Origin: Sinorhizobium americanum
GTDB taxonomy: Bacteria > Pseudomonadota > Alphaproteobacteria > Rhizobiales > Rhizobiaceae
Length of the DNA stretch: 64,000 bases
Assembly (NCBI RefSeq): GCF_001651855.1
Contig: NZ_LNQC01000062.1
Coordinates: forward strand, 1 to 64,000
Direction: 5' to 3'
The position numbers and the translations under genes were made by a program. Shown here piece by piece: positions 40,116 to 50,038 of this stretch. The notes beneath the pieces are model-generated. The model saw only the letters and a list, made by a program, of their open reading frames with translations, did no database searches and had not been told where the DNA came from. The stretch's first letter is position 1; every line of letters begins with the position of its first letter.

Positions 40116-40142
40116 ACGCCGCGCATCGAGGATGCGCGGCGT
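40116..40142. terminator. Strong stem-loop between convergent genes
   Basis: ACGCCGCGCATC, loop GAG, GATGCGCGGCGT: a perfect 12-bp stem between the small gene (stop 40094) and the chemoreceptor (stop 40177). It can serve both strands; the minus side continues TTCATTTG, the plus side TCGGTTTATC. Confidence 0.7.
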
Positions 40143-40176
40143 TCGGTTTATCGTGCGTTGTAGAGGAAGGACGGCC

Positions 40177-42702
40177 CTATGCGGCGCGATAGGCCTGGCC
40201 GGCTCCGCTCTCCGGCTCCAGGCGGAACTGCTCGACCAGCATCATCAACGTATCGGCCTGGGTGGCCAGCGCGCGGCTGGTAGCCGTCGCCTCCTCGACC
40301 ATGGTGGCGTTCTGCTGGGTCATCTGGTCCATCTGATTGACGGAGCCGTTGACCTCGTGCAGAGCCGTCGCCTGATCGCGGCTCGCGGTGGCGATCATCT
40401 CGACATGCTGGCTTACGGTGACGATCTGCGCGCTGATCGAGGCGAGCACCGCACCCGTTTCCTTGACGAGCAGCGAGCCGGAACTGACCTCGTCCGTCGA
40501 TTTGTTGATCAGGCCCTTGATTTCCCGCGCTGCCTCGGCCGAGCGCTGCGCCAGTTCGCGTACCTCCTGCGCCACGACCGCGAAGCCCTTGCCCGCCTCG
40601 CCGGCGCGCGCCGCCTCGATGCCGGCGTTCAAGGCAAGCAGGTTGGTCTGGAAGGCGATGTCGTCGATCACTTCGATGATCTGTTCGATCTGGCGCGAAG
40701 CATCCTCGATGCGGCCCATGGCGGCGATGGCATTGGCGACAACGGTCGCCGAGCTGTCAGCGCTCCGCTTGGTTTCGGTAACCGACTGGTTCGCCTCGTG
40801 GGCGCGCTCCGCCGAGGAACGCACAGTGGCGGTGATCTGGTCGACGGCGGCGGCCGTCTGCTCGAGCGAAGCGGCCTGTGCCTCGGTTCGCCGCGACAGC
40901 GCATCGGCGGAATGGTGCATGTTGGCCCCGCTCTGTTGGATCGCCTGGGCATTGCCGCGGATCTGCGCCAGCGTGTCCTGAAGGCGGATGAGCGATCCGT
41001 TGAAGTCCTGCCGCAGTTGCTCGAGGCGGCCGTGGAACGGCACCTCGATCTGCTGGGAGAGGTCGCCCTGGGCGAGCCGACCGAGGCCGGCGGCAAGTTC
41101 GCTGACGGCGACATCGATCTGCCGGTCGAGCTCGCGCTTATCCGCATCGTTGCGGCTGCGTTCGGCTTCGGCCCGGGCACGCTCTTCCGCGCTCTCGGCC
41201 TCGATTCGCACCTTCGAGAGGGCGTTCTCCTTGAAGACGCCGAGCGCGCGCGCCATGTCGCCGATCTCGTCACGTCGCGCATCGCCGTCGATCGCCGTAT
41301 CCAGCCTGCCGTCGGCGAGCCGGCGCATGGCGGCGGTGATCTGTCCAATCGGCCGTTTCAACGTCAGCGTCAGCGCGATTCCCGCGAGCAGGGCGATCAC
41401 GACGCCGGCCACGGTGGCAGCGACAGAGATCTGATTGGCTTCTTCGCGCTCGGTGCCGGCGGCGACCTTCTGCTGCTCGGCAAATCCGGTAAGATCATTC
41501 CAGATTTCATTAATCGAGGCTCCGGCCGCGTTGAATTCCACCGTTCGCTTGTCGGTGATCTCGACCAGTGAAGCGCCGTCCTTCTTCATCACGTTTATGA
41601 TCGGCAAGACCGTTTCGGCCATCGCATCGAAGAAGCTCAGGTCCTTCGCGATGCCGCGCAAGGTCGTGAGGTTGGACTGAACGGCCAGGAACTTATCCAG
41701 AAGCTTCTGGCGGTTCTCCTCGGTCGTGTTGCCGAGGAAGGCGGCCGTGGCGATCTGAATATCGGTGATCGAGGCAGACAGCCGGCGCGTGGCGGTCAGG
41801 ACCGACTCCGTCGCGGCGATCTTGCCGTCGAGCTCAGCGAATATCTGCGTCGCCTCGCGCATCTTTCCGACGGAGGCGGCCTCCAGGCGGAAGCTGGCAT
41901 TGCGGAAACGATCAACAAATTTCGCCAGGGTGGCCAGCGTTTCGGGACCCGCCGGCGCCTTGATCAGCGCACCAATCGCCCCGGCTGCCGAATTAACCGT
42001 TTCGGCGAGCGACTTCTCGCCCTTGGGCAACAGGGTGAAGATGTCGCGCTGCGTGCGGCTGATCTGCGGGAAAAGCTCCTTTGCGACCTTCAGTTTTTCC
42101 TCGACCGTTATCGCTTTGCTGACCTCGGTGGCGAACTCGGTATAGAACCGGCTCGCGCGCATGAGCTTCTCGGCGTTGCGCAGCATCGTCTTTGCCGCAT
42201 TCTCATCCTTGCGCACCTCGTATTGCAGCCGTTTCGTTTCTTCGTTGATCTTCACCTGCTCGGCGGCCAACAGCTCGAGATTGGCCTTGGTCGCCGTGCG
42301 TAGTTTCTTTTCCCCCTCGTGCAGGGTCCAGAGTTCGTCGATGCGGGCTTCGATATCGTTCGTAGCGCCGATCGCGGCGCCCAGTTCCGTCTCGCCGCTT
42401 GCACCTGCGACCTGCGCCGCCGTGTCGGCCAGGACCTCCTTCTGCGCGGCGATCGTGTCCTTGACCGCCTTGCGGCTCTCCTCGGTGGTCTCGTGCAGGA
42501 ACTGGTTCATTCCGGCATAAACATCCTTGAAGCCGCTCAGCGTCTGCAGGACGCTGTTCGAGATCTCCATGCGGCCCTGCAGCAGGCCCGAGGCATAGAG
42601 GCCGGTGATACCGACCGCAGTGATGCTGACGACGAACGGCAGGATGAAGAACAGAACCTTCGTCTGGATCTTGAAGCGGGCAAGAATCCTGTCAATGAAC
42701 AT
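40177..42702 (-). CDS. Methyl-accepting chemotaxis protein with large helical sensor domain
   Basis: 841 residues from the ATG before [14 protein letters not shown]; the upstream frame lacks sense. TM1 is at about 16-38, a periplasmic domain of roughly 385 residues rich in Lys/Glu/Ala helices, TM2 at about 425-447, HAMP (about 450-500), then a long signalling coiled coil with the hairpin tip [20 protein letters not shown] (about 685). No CheR-binding pentapeptide ends the protein (RAA). The oversized sensor domain and location recall S. meliloti McpZ; that identity is from memory. Confidence 0.9.
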   Translation of the reverse strand: MFIDRILARFKIQTKVLFFILPFVVSITAVGITGLYASGLLQGRMEISNSVLQTLSGFKDVYAGMNQFLHETTEESRKAVKDTIAAQKEVLADTAAQVAGASGETELGAAIGATNDIEARIDELWTLHEGEKKLRTATKANLELLAAEQVKINEETKRLQYEVRKDENAAKTMLRNAEKLMRASRFYTEFATEVSKAITVEEKLKVAKELFPQISRTQRDIFTLLPKGEKSLAETVNSAAGAIGALIKAPAGPETLATLAKFVDRFRNASFRLEAASVGKMREATQIFAELDGKIAATESVLTATRRLSASITDIQIATAAFLGNTTEENRQKLLDKFLAVQSNLTTLRGIAKDLSFFDAMAETVLPIINVMKKDGASLVEITDKRTVEFNAAGASINEIWNDLTGFAEQQKVAAGTEREEANQISVAATVAGVVIALLAGIALTLTLKRPIGQITAAMRRLADGRLDTAIDGDARRDEIGDMARALGVFKENALSKVRIEAESAEERARAEAERSRNDADKRELDRQIDVAVSELAAGLGRLAQGDLSQQIEVPFHGRLEQLRQDFNGSLIRLQDTLAQIRGNAQAIQQSGANMHHSADALSRRTEAQAASLEQTAAAVDQITATVRSSAERAHEANQSVTETKRSADSSATVVANAIAAMGRIEDASRQIEQIIEVIDDIAFQTNLLALNAGIEAARAGEAGKGFAVVAQEVRELAQRSAEAAREIKGLINKSTDEVSSGSLLVKETGAVLASISAQIVTVSQHVEMIATASRDQATALHEVNGSVNQMDQMTQQNATMVEEATATSRALATQADTLMMLVEQFRLEPESGAGQAYRAA

Positions 42703-43038
42703 GGAAAACACCTTGGCTCCCAGCGCGCGTTTGGCCTCCCCCATGGCAGCTGGCGTCCAAACAGGACACCGAAGCGCCACCCGATGCGCAAACAGGCTGA
42801 TGTTTTTCGGAAATCATGCGGCGCACGCCGCCAGTCCGTCGGCAATCATTGCGGGACCGCACCGCTTCTGCGGCGAGGACCTGACGGACTCACGTCATCC
42901 GCATATTCGTTTTGAACGATTAAGATTCCTATAAGCGCGGCGTACGCCCGAGGCCCGGTCGAAACCGGCGCCGGTTACTTGCGCTCGCGTCCGCGGCAAA
43001 CCGCCCGCGGAATGCGTTCGATGGAGGCGAAGGAGAAA
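42703..43038. other. Intergenic: chemoreceptor promoter region
   Basis: 336 bp upstream of the chemoreceptor start. The part near 42900-42935 is AT-richer than its surroundings and is the likely promoter. No gene or repeat is evident. Confidence 0.4.
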
Positions 43039-43179
43039 TCAGAGGGAGGAAAAGATTGCCAAAGCGACGATCGCGAAAAGTGCAAGAGTGGCGGCGAAAG
43101 CGATCAGTTCGCCTTGCGCGCGGCTTTCATCGGCGCGGGCGATGGCAATAGCACGGGGACGGCGACGTTGCTGGCTCAT
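43039..43179 (-). CDS. 46-aa single-span membrane protein
   Basis: Minus strand from ATG 43179: MSQQRRRPRAIAIARADESR, then AQGELIAFAATLALFAIVAL and AIFSSL, a basic head and one C-terminal hydrophobic helix. GAAGGACAGG lies before the start. The tail-anchor layout and RBS make it credible although short. Function unknown. Confidence 0.55.
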   Translation of the reverse strand: MSQQRRRPRAIAIARADESRAQGELIAFAATLALFAIVALAIFSSL

Positions 43180-43403
43180 GGCATCCTGTCCTTCCTGTTT
43201 GGCAGGACCGTTCGGGTCTTGCCATGCGCTTCATGGTGCAACCATCCCGCGGCTGAGGAAAGGCCATGAATTGGAAACAGTCTGGTCTGCGTTCTGAGAC
43301 CGTACCGCCAGTCCTCGGCGGGCTGTGGAAGCCATTTGCAAAGCAGGTTCGACTATTTCCCTTAACAATGGCTGAAGAGGCAAATCACCATTTTGCCTCG
43401 CGG

Positions 43404-44588
43404 TTATACGTCTTGACCGGCAGCAAAGCCGGATGCCCAGGCCCATTGGAAATTGTAGCCGCCCAGCCATCCGGTGATGTCAACGCATTCGCCGATGAAA
43501 TAGAGGCCGGGGATGTTCGTCGCTTGCATGGTCCGCGAGTCGAGCGCGCGCGTGTCGACGCCGCCGAGGGTCACTTCGGCGGTCCGGTAGCCCTCGGTTC
43601 CGGCCGGCTTCAATGTCCAGGCCTGGATGGAAGCCGCGAGCGCGTCGATCGCCTTGTCCGAGAGATCGGCAAGCAGGCGCCCGGCGAGCTTTGCCTCCTC
43701 GGCAAAGAACTGCGCGAGCCTCCGCGGCAGTATGTCGGCCATTGCCGTCTGCGCCGACTGGCGTCCGCTGGTGCGGCGCATGCCCTTCAGGATCGAGGCG
43801 ATATCGATGTCCGGCATCAGGCGCAGGACGATCTCCGCGCCCTCGCGCCAATAGGAGGAGATCTGCAGGATCGCTGGTCCGCTCAAGCCGCGATGGGTGA
43901 TGAGCACCGCCTCGCGGAAAGCCACCTTGCCGAAGCGCACCTCGGCATCGGCCGCGACACCGGCAAGCGCGCCGAGCTTCTCAAGCTGGGCCAGATCGAG
44001 CGTGAAGGGGACGAGTGCCGGCCGCGTCTCGACGACCGGCAGGCCGAACTGCTCGGCAGCTTTATAGGCAAACCCTGTCGCTCCCATCTTCGGGATCGAT
44101 TTGCCGCCGCTCGCAATCACCAGCGAGGCGGCATCGATCGTCCCGGCGCTGGTGGTGACGCGAAAACCCGAAGCGGTCCGTTCCATGGCCGAAATCGCGG
44201 TCTCGAGCCGCAGCATCGCGCCTGCTTCCTTCATCTCGGCAAGGAGCATGCGGATGATGTCCTTGGCCGAGTGGTCGCAGAAGAGTTGCCCGAGCGTCTT
44301 CTCATGCCAGGCGATGCCGTGCCGCTCGACGAGGGATACGAAATCCTGCGGGCGATAGCGGGCAAGCGCCGACTTGCAGAAATGCGGATTGTCGGAAAGG
44401 AAATTCCTGGGGCCGGTGTGACTATTGGTGAAGTTGCAGCGGCCGCCGCCCGAAATACGGATCTTCTCGCCCGGCGCCTTGGCATGATCGACGACGACGA
44501 CACGGCGGCCGCGCTTCCCCGCCTCGATCGCGCACATCATGCCGGCGGCGCCCGCGCCGATGATCACCACATCCTGCTTTTCGATCAC
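43404..44588 (-). CDS. HI0933/BaiN-family FAD-dependent oxidoreductase
   Basis: 394 residues. FAD-binding start DVVIIGAGAAGMMCAIEAGK, then the family hallmark ISGGGRCNFTN, a middle insert domain, and the C-terminal IGECVDITGWLGGYNFQWAW. Members are flavoproteins of uncertain substrate (YhiN, HI0933; BaiN reduces bile-acid intermediates). Monocistronic; no context clue to substrate. Confidence 0.88.
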   Translation of the reverse strand: MIEKQDVVIIGAGAAGMMCAIEAGKRGRRVVVVDHAKAPGEKIRISGGGRCNFTNSHTGPRNFLSDNPHFCKSALARYRPQDFVSLVERHGIAWHEKTLGQLFCDHSAKDIIRMLLAEMKEAGAMLRLETAISAMERTASGFRVTTSAGTIDAASLVIASGGKSIPKMGATGFAYKAAEQFGLPVVETRPALVPFTLDLAQLEKLGALAGVAADAEVRFGKVAFREAVLITHRGLSGPAILQISSYWREGAEIVLRLMPDIDIASILKGMRRTSGRQSAQTAMADILPRRLAQFFAEEAKLAGRLLADLSDKAIDALAASIQAWTLKPAGTEGYRTAEVTLGGVDTRALDSRTMQATNIPGLYFIGECVDITGWLGGYNFQWAWASGFAAGQDV

Positions 44589-44710
44589 GGAGAGCCCTCT
44601 TCGCGTTTCTCGCCTTCCTTTCCGGCGAGAGGCGAAAAGTCAATCGCGAAGCACTGCAGCGCCGGGCGTCTTGCAAAAGCATGAAGGATCGCTGCGGCAA
44701 TTTGGGAGGC

Positions 44711-44757
44711 TGAATGCTTTGTCCGTAAATCGCATCCGATTTACGGACATGCAGTAG
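44711..44757. repeat. Half RIME element (second palindrome only)
   Basis: GTCCGTAAATCG (44721-44732) pairs with CGATTTACGGAC (44737-44748), followed by ATGCAGTAG, the 3' end of the RIME at 20892. It lies in the puuA upstream region, 57 bp before the start. Confidence 0.7.
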
Positions 44758-44813
44758 CCAATTGGCAAAGGGCGGCTATGATGCGGGCTATCCGAAGCAG
44801 AATCCGGTGAATT

Positions 44814-46250
44814 ATGTCTTCCAAGAGAAGCGTTGCCCAACAGACAGCAAAGGTCAGCAAGAGTACAGGAGTTCCCCTCGCCCTGCATTCCCCCCGAGGT
44901 GTCAAGACGTGGAAGGAGGCGGTCGACTGGTTGAAGATCCGCGGCATCGAGGACATCGAGTGCATCACTCCCGACCTTGCCGGCGTGCCGCGCGGCAAGA
45001 TGATGCCGACGTCGAAATTCACGTCCAACACATCGCTGGCACTGCCTTCGGCGATCTACCGCCACACGATTTCCGGTGAGTATCCCGAAGAGACCGGCCA
45101 GTTTCGCTACGACTCGCGCGACAGCGACATCAAGCTGGTGCCGGACCTCTCGACAATCTCCATCGTTCCCTGGGAGAGCGATCCGACGGCGCAGGTAATC
45201 TGCGATATCGTCGGCTCGCAGGGCGAGCAGATCAGCTATACGCCGCGCAACGTCCTGAAGCGAGTCGTCGACCTCTACCGGCAGAAGGGCTGGAAACCGG
45301 TCGTCGCGCCCGAGATCGAGTTCTACCTCGTCGCCCAGAACGATGACCCGGACTATCCGCTGCGTCCGCCGAAGGGCCGTTCCGGCCGCTCCATTCTCGG
45401 CGGCCAGGGCTATTCGATCGCCGGCATCAACGAATTCGACGAGCTGATCGACGACATCTACCACTTCTCGGAAAAGCAAGGCCTGGAGATCGATACGCTG
45501 ATCCACGAAGAGGGGCCGGCGCAACTCGAGATCAACCTCAGGCACGGCGATCCGATCGAGCTTGCCGACCAGGTGTTCCTGTTCAAGCGCACCATTCGCG
45601 AAGCGGCGTTGAAGCACGGCATCTACGCCACCTTCATGGCAAAGCCGATGCAGGGGCAGCCGGGCTCGGCAATGCACATCCATCAATCGGTCCTCGACAT
45701 CGAGACCGGCCGGAACATCTTCTCCAATCCGGATGGCGCACCCTCCAAGGAGTTCTTCTCCTTCATCGGCGGCATGCAGCACTATGTGCCGAAGACGTTG
45801 TCGATGATGGCGCCCTACGTCAACTCCTACCGACGCCTGACGCCGGACATGTCGGCGCCGGTCAACACGGCCTGGGGCTACGACAACCGCACGACGGCGT
45901 TCCGCATTCCCGTTTCGGACCCGGTCGCGCGGCGCATCGAGAACCGTCTGCCGAGCTCCGATGCGAACCCTTACCTGGCGCTTGCCGCCTCGCTCGGCTG
46001 CGGCTATCTCGGCATCATGGAGGGCCTGCAGCCGACACCACCCTCGGAAGACACTGCGAATGAGGGTGAGATCGATCTGCCACGCGGCCTGCTCGAAGCC
46101 ATCTCTCTGCTCGAATCGGCGCCGTCGCTGGCCGAGGTCTTCAGTGCCGAGTTCATCGCCATCTATGCCGGCGTGAAGCGCGGCGAGTTCGAGACTTTCA
46201 TGCAGGTCATCAGCCCGTGGGAACGCGAATTCCTGCTCCTCAACGTCTGA
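44814..46250 (+). CDS. puuA: Glutamine-synthetase family, probable gamma-glutamylputrescine synthetase
   Basis: 478 residues with GS catalytic blocks: PVVAPEIEFYLV, GPAQLEINLRHGDP, FMAKPMQGQPGSAMHIHQS and ENRLPSSDANPYLALAAS. The start DWLKIRGIEDIECITPDLAG and the lack of the adenylylation-site context mark the PuuA/GlnT group, which ligates glutamate to putrescine. It is followed by puuB at 16 bp, and a putrescine importer is encoded nearby. Other glutamyl-amide synthetases of this family are possible. Confidence 0.85.
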   Translation: MSSKRSVAQQTAKVSKSTGVPLALHSPRGVKTWKEAVDWLKIRGIEDIECITPDLAGVPRGKMMPTSKFTSNTSLALPSAIYRHTISGEYPEETGQFRYDSRDSDIKLVPDLSTISIVPWESDPTAQVICDIVGSQGEQISYTPRNVLKRVVDLYRQKGWKPVVAPEIEFYLVAQNDDPDYPLRPPKGRSGRSILGGQGYSIAGINEFDELIDDIYHFSEKQGLEIDTLIHEEGPAQLEINLRHGDPIELADQVFLFKRTIREAALKHGIYATFMAKPMQGQPGSAMHIHQSVLDIETGRNIFSNPDGAPSKEFFSFIGGMQHYVPKTLSMMAPYVNSYRRLTPDMSAPVNTAWGYDNRTTAFRIPVSDPVARRIENRLPSSDANPYLALAASLGCGYLGIMEGLQPTPPSEDTANEGEIDLPRGLLEAISLLESAPSLAEVFSAEFIAIYAGVKRGEFETFMQVISPWEREFLLLNV

Positions 46251-46266
46251 TTCGAGGAGCATGTGA

Positions 46267-47553
46267 ATGGAATGGCAAAGCCCGATCTCGCCCGGACTCT
46301 CCTGGTATGAGGCGACCGTCCCGGACAGGCCCAGCTATCCGGCGATGCCGGGATCACAGAGGGCCGACGTCGCCATCATTGGCGGCGGCTATACCGGGCT
46401 GCAGGCCGCCTTCAACCTGGCGAAAGGCGGTGCCGACGTCACGCTGATCGACGCCTGCCGCCTCGGCGACGGCGCCTCCGGGCGCAACGGCGGCCAATTT
46501 GGCACCGGTCAGCGCGCCTGGGCCGACGAGGCGGAAGAGGTGCTCGGACACGAACGGGCGCAACTGCTCTTCGACATGGCCGAGAACGCCAAGCGCTATG
46601 TGCTCGATTTCGCGGGCGCGCACGGGATCGATATCGAGTTCATGCCCGGCCAGCTCTCCGTCGGCCATAAGAGGAGCTTCGAGACCGACTATCGCCGCCA
46701 TGTCGAGGCAATGGCGGAACGGTTCGGCTACCCGCATCTCTCCTTCATGAACCGGGAGGAGACCGCGCACCGGCTCGGTTCGCGCCACTACCACTTCGGC
46801 ATCCGCGACACCGGCACCGGCCATATTCATCCGATGAAGCTGCTCGTCGGTCTCGCAAGGCAGGCAGCCTTTGCCGGTGCCAAGCTCTACGAACAGACGA
46901 AGGCGCTAAAGGTCGAGAAAAAGGGCGGCGCGGTCGTCATCGAGACGAACCGCGGCACGATCACTGCGGACCGGGCGCTGATCGCCTGCAACGCCTATAT
47001 CGGCGATCTCGAGCCGGTGACCGCCAGCCACGTGATGCCGATCCGCTCCTTCATCGGCGCGACGCCGGTGCTGACGAACCACCCGGAGATTCTTCCGGGC
47101 GGCGAGTCGGTAGACGATTCCCGTTTCGTCGTGCGTTATTTCCGCAAATCGAAGGATGGCCGCCTGCTGTTCGGCGGGCGTGAAGCCTATACCGCCGACA
47201 ATCCGCGCGACATTTCCAGCCACATCCGCCGCCAGATCCGCGAGATCTATCCGGCCCTTGCCGACATCGACATCACCCATGCCTGGGGCGGTTCGGTCGG
47301 CATCACCATGCCTCGCCAGCCCTTCTGCCGCGAGGTCATGCCGGGGGTGACGAGCATCGGCGGCTATTCCGGCCATGGCGTGATGCTGTCCAACTATTGC
47401 GGCAAGCTCTATGCCGATCTCGCACTCGGCAGAGCAACGGAACTGGACCTTCTCACGGATTTGAAGATACCGGCTTTCCCCGGAGGAACGCGCTTCCGGT
47501 CCGCCCTCCTCTTCCTCGCGCTGAGCTGGTATGCCTTGCGCGATCGGCTTTAG
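46267..47553 (+). CDS. puuB: FAD-dependent oxidase, probable gamma-glutamylputrescine oxidase
   Basis: 428 residues of the DAO family: ADVAIIGGGYTGLQAAFNLA at about 33-52, the GASGRNGGQFGTGQR loop, and C-terminal GGYSGHGVMLSNYCGKLYAD. It oxidises gamma-glutamylputrescine to the aldehyde with release of ammonia and peroxide in the Puu route. The puuA-puuB pairing supports the call; puuC and puuD are not in the window. Confidence 0.85.
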   Translation: MEWQSPISPGLSWYEATVPDRPSYPAMPGSQRADVAIIGGGYTGLQAAFNLAKGGADVTLIDACRLGDGASGRNGGQFGTGQRAWADEAEEVLGHERAQLLFDMAENAKRYVLDFAGAHGIDIEFMPGQLSVGHKRSFETDYRRHVEAMAERFGYPHLSFMNREETAHRLGSRHYHFGIRDTGTGHIHPMKLLVGLARQAAFAGAKLYEQTKALKVEKKGGAVVIETNRGTITADRALIACNAYIGDLEPVTASHVMPIRSFIGATPVLTNHPEILPGGESVDDSRFVVRYFRKSKDGRLLFGGREAYTADNPRDISSHIRRQIREIYPALADIDITHAWGGSVGITMPRQPFCREVMPGVTSIGGYSGHGVMLSNYCGKLYADLALGRATELDLLTDLKIPAFPGGTRFRSALLFLALSWYALRDRL

Positions 47554-47729
47554 AGCCGCATGGTTCTGGAGCGGGTATTTGCCCAGGACCCACTCCCTGA
47601 AATGCTTCATCCACAGAGCGTCATGCTTTGGAAAAATTGGGCAGATACGATTTTGTTGCGTTGCACCCTAGCGCTTTTAAATCGATTAGATTATATCTGC
47701 CCCTGACCTGAAACAGATCGAGACATGCC

Positions 47730-49205
47730 ATGAGTAGCCAGATCATTCCTGTCGAACCGTTTGACTATGTCGTGTTCGGCGGCACCGGCGATCTTGCGGA
47801 GCGCAAGCTGTTGCCGGCCCTCTACCACCGGCAGATCGAAGGCCAGTTCACCGAGCCGACGCGAATCATCGGCGCCTCGCGTGCTGCCCTTAGCCATGAG
47901 GAATATCGCAGCTTCGCATCCGACGCGCTGAAGGAGCACTTGAAGCCCGGCGAGTTCGACGAGGCCGAGGTGGCGAAATTCACGGCGCGGCTCTATTACA
48001 TATCTGTCGACGCCAAGTCCGAGCAGGGCTGGGACGATCTCAAGAAATTGCTGGAGGACGGAAAGGATCGCACGCGGGCCTTCTATCTCGCCGTCGGGCC
48101 GGCAATCTTCGGCGATATCTCGGAAAAGATCCGAGACCACAAGCTCATCACCAAGAACACCCGCATCGTCGTCGAAAAGCCGATCGGTCGCGATCTCGCT
48201 TCGGCGACGGAGCTGAACGATACGATCGGCAAGGTGTTCCGCGAGGAGCAGATCTTCCGCATCGACCACTATCTCGGCAAGGAGACGGTGCAGAACCTGA
48301 TGGCGCTGCGCTTCGCCAACGCGCTCTACGAGCCGCTGTGGAATTCGGCCCATATCGATCACGTGCAGATCACCGTCGCCGAATCGGTCGGCCTGGAAAA
48401 TCGCGCCGGCTATTACGACAAGGCCGGCGCTCTGCGCGATATGGTGCAGAACCATATCCTCCAACTCGTCTGCTTCGTCGCGATGGAAGCGCCGACCTCG
48501 ATGGATGCGGAAGCAGTGCGCGACGAAAAGCTCAAGGTCCTAAGAGCCCTGAAGCCGATCACCGCCGCCAATGTCGAGCAGGTTACGGTTCGCGGCCAGT
48601 ACCGCGCCGGCGCATCGGCCGGCGGCCCGGTCAAAGGCTATCTCGAAGAACTCGAAGGCGGCGTCTCCAACACCGAGACCTTCGTCGCGATCAAGGCCGA
48701 GATCAGCAATTGGCGCTGGGCCGGCGTGCCGTTCTACATCCGCACCGGCAAGCGCATGGCCGGCCGCATGTCGGAGATCGTCATCACCTTCAAGCAAATC
48801 CCGCATTCGATCTTCGACCACAGCGCCGGGCGCATCTCCGCCAACCAGTTGATGATCCGGCTGCAGCCGAACGAAGGCGTCAAGCAGTCGCTGATGATCA
48901 AGGACCCCGGACCGGGCGGCATGCGGCTCAGAAACGTGCCGCTCGACATGAGCTTCGCGGAAGCCTTCGGCGTGCGCAATGCCGATGCCTATGAGCGGCT
49001 GCTGCTCGACGTCATCCGCAACAACCAGACACTCTTCGTGCGCCGCGACGAAGTGGAGGCCGCCTGGCAATGGATCGACCCGATCCTCAAGGCCTGGGAA
49101 ACGGCGGGGCAGCAGGTGCAGGGCTACACCGCCGGCACCTGGGGGCCGAGCCAGGCGATCGCGCTCATCGAACGCGACGGCCGCACCTGGAACGACACGA
49201 TCTAG
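47730..49205 (+). CDS. zwf: Glucose-6-phosphate 1-dehydrogenase
   Basis: 491 residues. The NADP site FGGTGDLAERKLLPALY lies at about 16-32 and the active-site RIDHYLGKE around residue 180. First gene of zwf-pgl-edd: glucose-6-phosphate to 6-phosphogluconolactone. An inverted GGGCAGATA/TATCTGCCC pair (47639-47647 and 47694-47702) lies just upstream and may be regulatory. Confidence 0.97.
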   Translation: MSSQIIPVEPFDYVVFGGTGDLAERKLLPALYHRQIEGQFTEPTRIIGASRAALSHEEYRSFASDALKEHLKPGEFDEAEVAKFTARLYYISVDAKSEQGWDDLKKLLEDGKDRTRAFYLAVGPAIFGDISEKIRDHKLITKNTRIVVEKPIGRDLASATELNDTIGKVFREEQIFRIDHYLGKETVQNLMALRFANALYEPLWNSAHIDHVQITVAESVGLENRAGYYDKAGALRDMVQNHILQLVCFVAMEAPTSMDAEAVRDEKLKVLRALKPITAANVEQVTVRGQYRAGASAGGPVKGYLEELEGGVSNTETFVAIKAEISNWRWAGVPFYIRTGKRMAGRMSEIVITFKQIPHSIFDHSAGRISANQLMIRLQPNEGVKQSLMIKDPGPGGMRLRNVPLDMSFAEAFGVRNADAYERLLLDVIRNNQTLFVRRDEVEAAWQWIDPILKAWETAGQQVQGYTAGTWGPSQAIALIERDGRTWNDTI

Positions 49206-49214
49206 GACCGGCCC

Positions 49215-49913
49215 ATGAGCGAGACCCTGCATACATACGAAAACGGAGCGGCCCTGGCGGCGGGGCTTGCCGATGCCGTCAGCGCCAGGCTGGCCGCCGC
49301 GCTCGACGCTCGCGGCACGGCGAGCATCGCGGTGTCCGGCGGCGCGACGCCGAAGGCCTTTTTCCGCGCGCTGGCCGGGCGCGACCTCGATTGGAGGAAG
49401 GTGACGATCACCCTCGTCGACGAGCGGTTCGTGCCGCCCGAAAGCGACCGCTCCAATCACGCGCTCGTCGCTTCGAACCTGCTTCAGGACGAGGCGGCTG
49501 CGGCGCAGTTCGTGCCGCTCTATCATGCCGCGGCGACCGCCGAGGCTGCCGCTGCGATCGCAAGCAAGGTAACGGCTGCAATCGCTGCGCCCTTCGACGT
49601 GGTGGTGCTCGGCATGGGAACCGACGGGCATACGGCCTCGTTCTTCCCCGGCGGGACGCGCCTTGAAGAGGCCCTTGATCCGGCAACTCCCCGCGGCGTG
49701 ATCACGATGGAGGCTGACGGGGCCGGTGAACCCCGCCTCACCTTTACTTTCTCAAGCCTTCAGGATGCCGGATATCTCGTCCTGCATATCGAGGGCGAGG
49801 GAAAGAGGGAGGTCCTCGCCCGGGCGCAAGCCTCGGGAGAGGAGGCCGAAATGCCGATCCGCGCCGTGCTGAGGCGGGCGGCATCGCCGCTGCAGATCTA
49901 CTGGGCGCCGTAA
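49215..49913 (+). CDS. pgl: 6-phosphogluconolactonase
   Basis: 232 residues, 9 bp after zwf. Sugar-phosphate-binding SVSGGATPK-like segment (ISVSGGATPKAFF region), TLVDERFVPP, and VLGMGTDGHTASFFPG are typical DevB/Pgl motifs. It hydrolyses the lactone to 6-phosphogluconate for Edd. Confidence 0.96.
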   Translation: MSETLHTYENGAALAAGLADAVSARLAAALDARGTASIAVSGGATPKAFFRALAGRDLDWRKVTITLVDERFVPPESDRSNHALVASNLLQDEAAAAQFVPLYHAAATAEAAAAIASKVTAAIAAPFDVVVLGMGTDGHTASFFPGGTRLEEALDPATPRGVITMEADGAGEPRLTFTFSSLQDAGYLVLHIEGEGKREVLARAQASGEEAEMPIRAVLRRAASPLQIYWAP

Positions 49914-50038
49914 GGCGACCGGACAAGAGACAGCAATTCAGAAGCGTTACAGCGACGCGCCGCCTTGGAACATTGCCGCTGTAAGCCGATGACAGGATAA
50001 AGACCAAGGGGTCCGAAGACTCCGGAACAGGATGTGCC

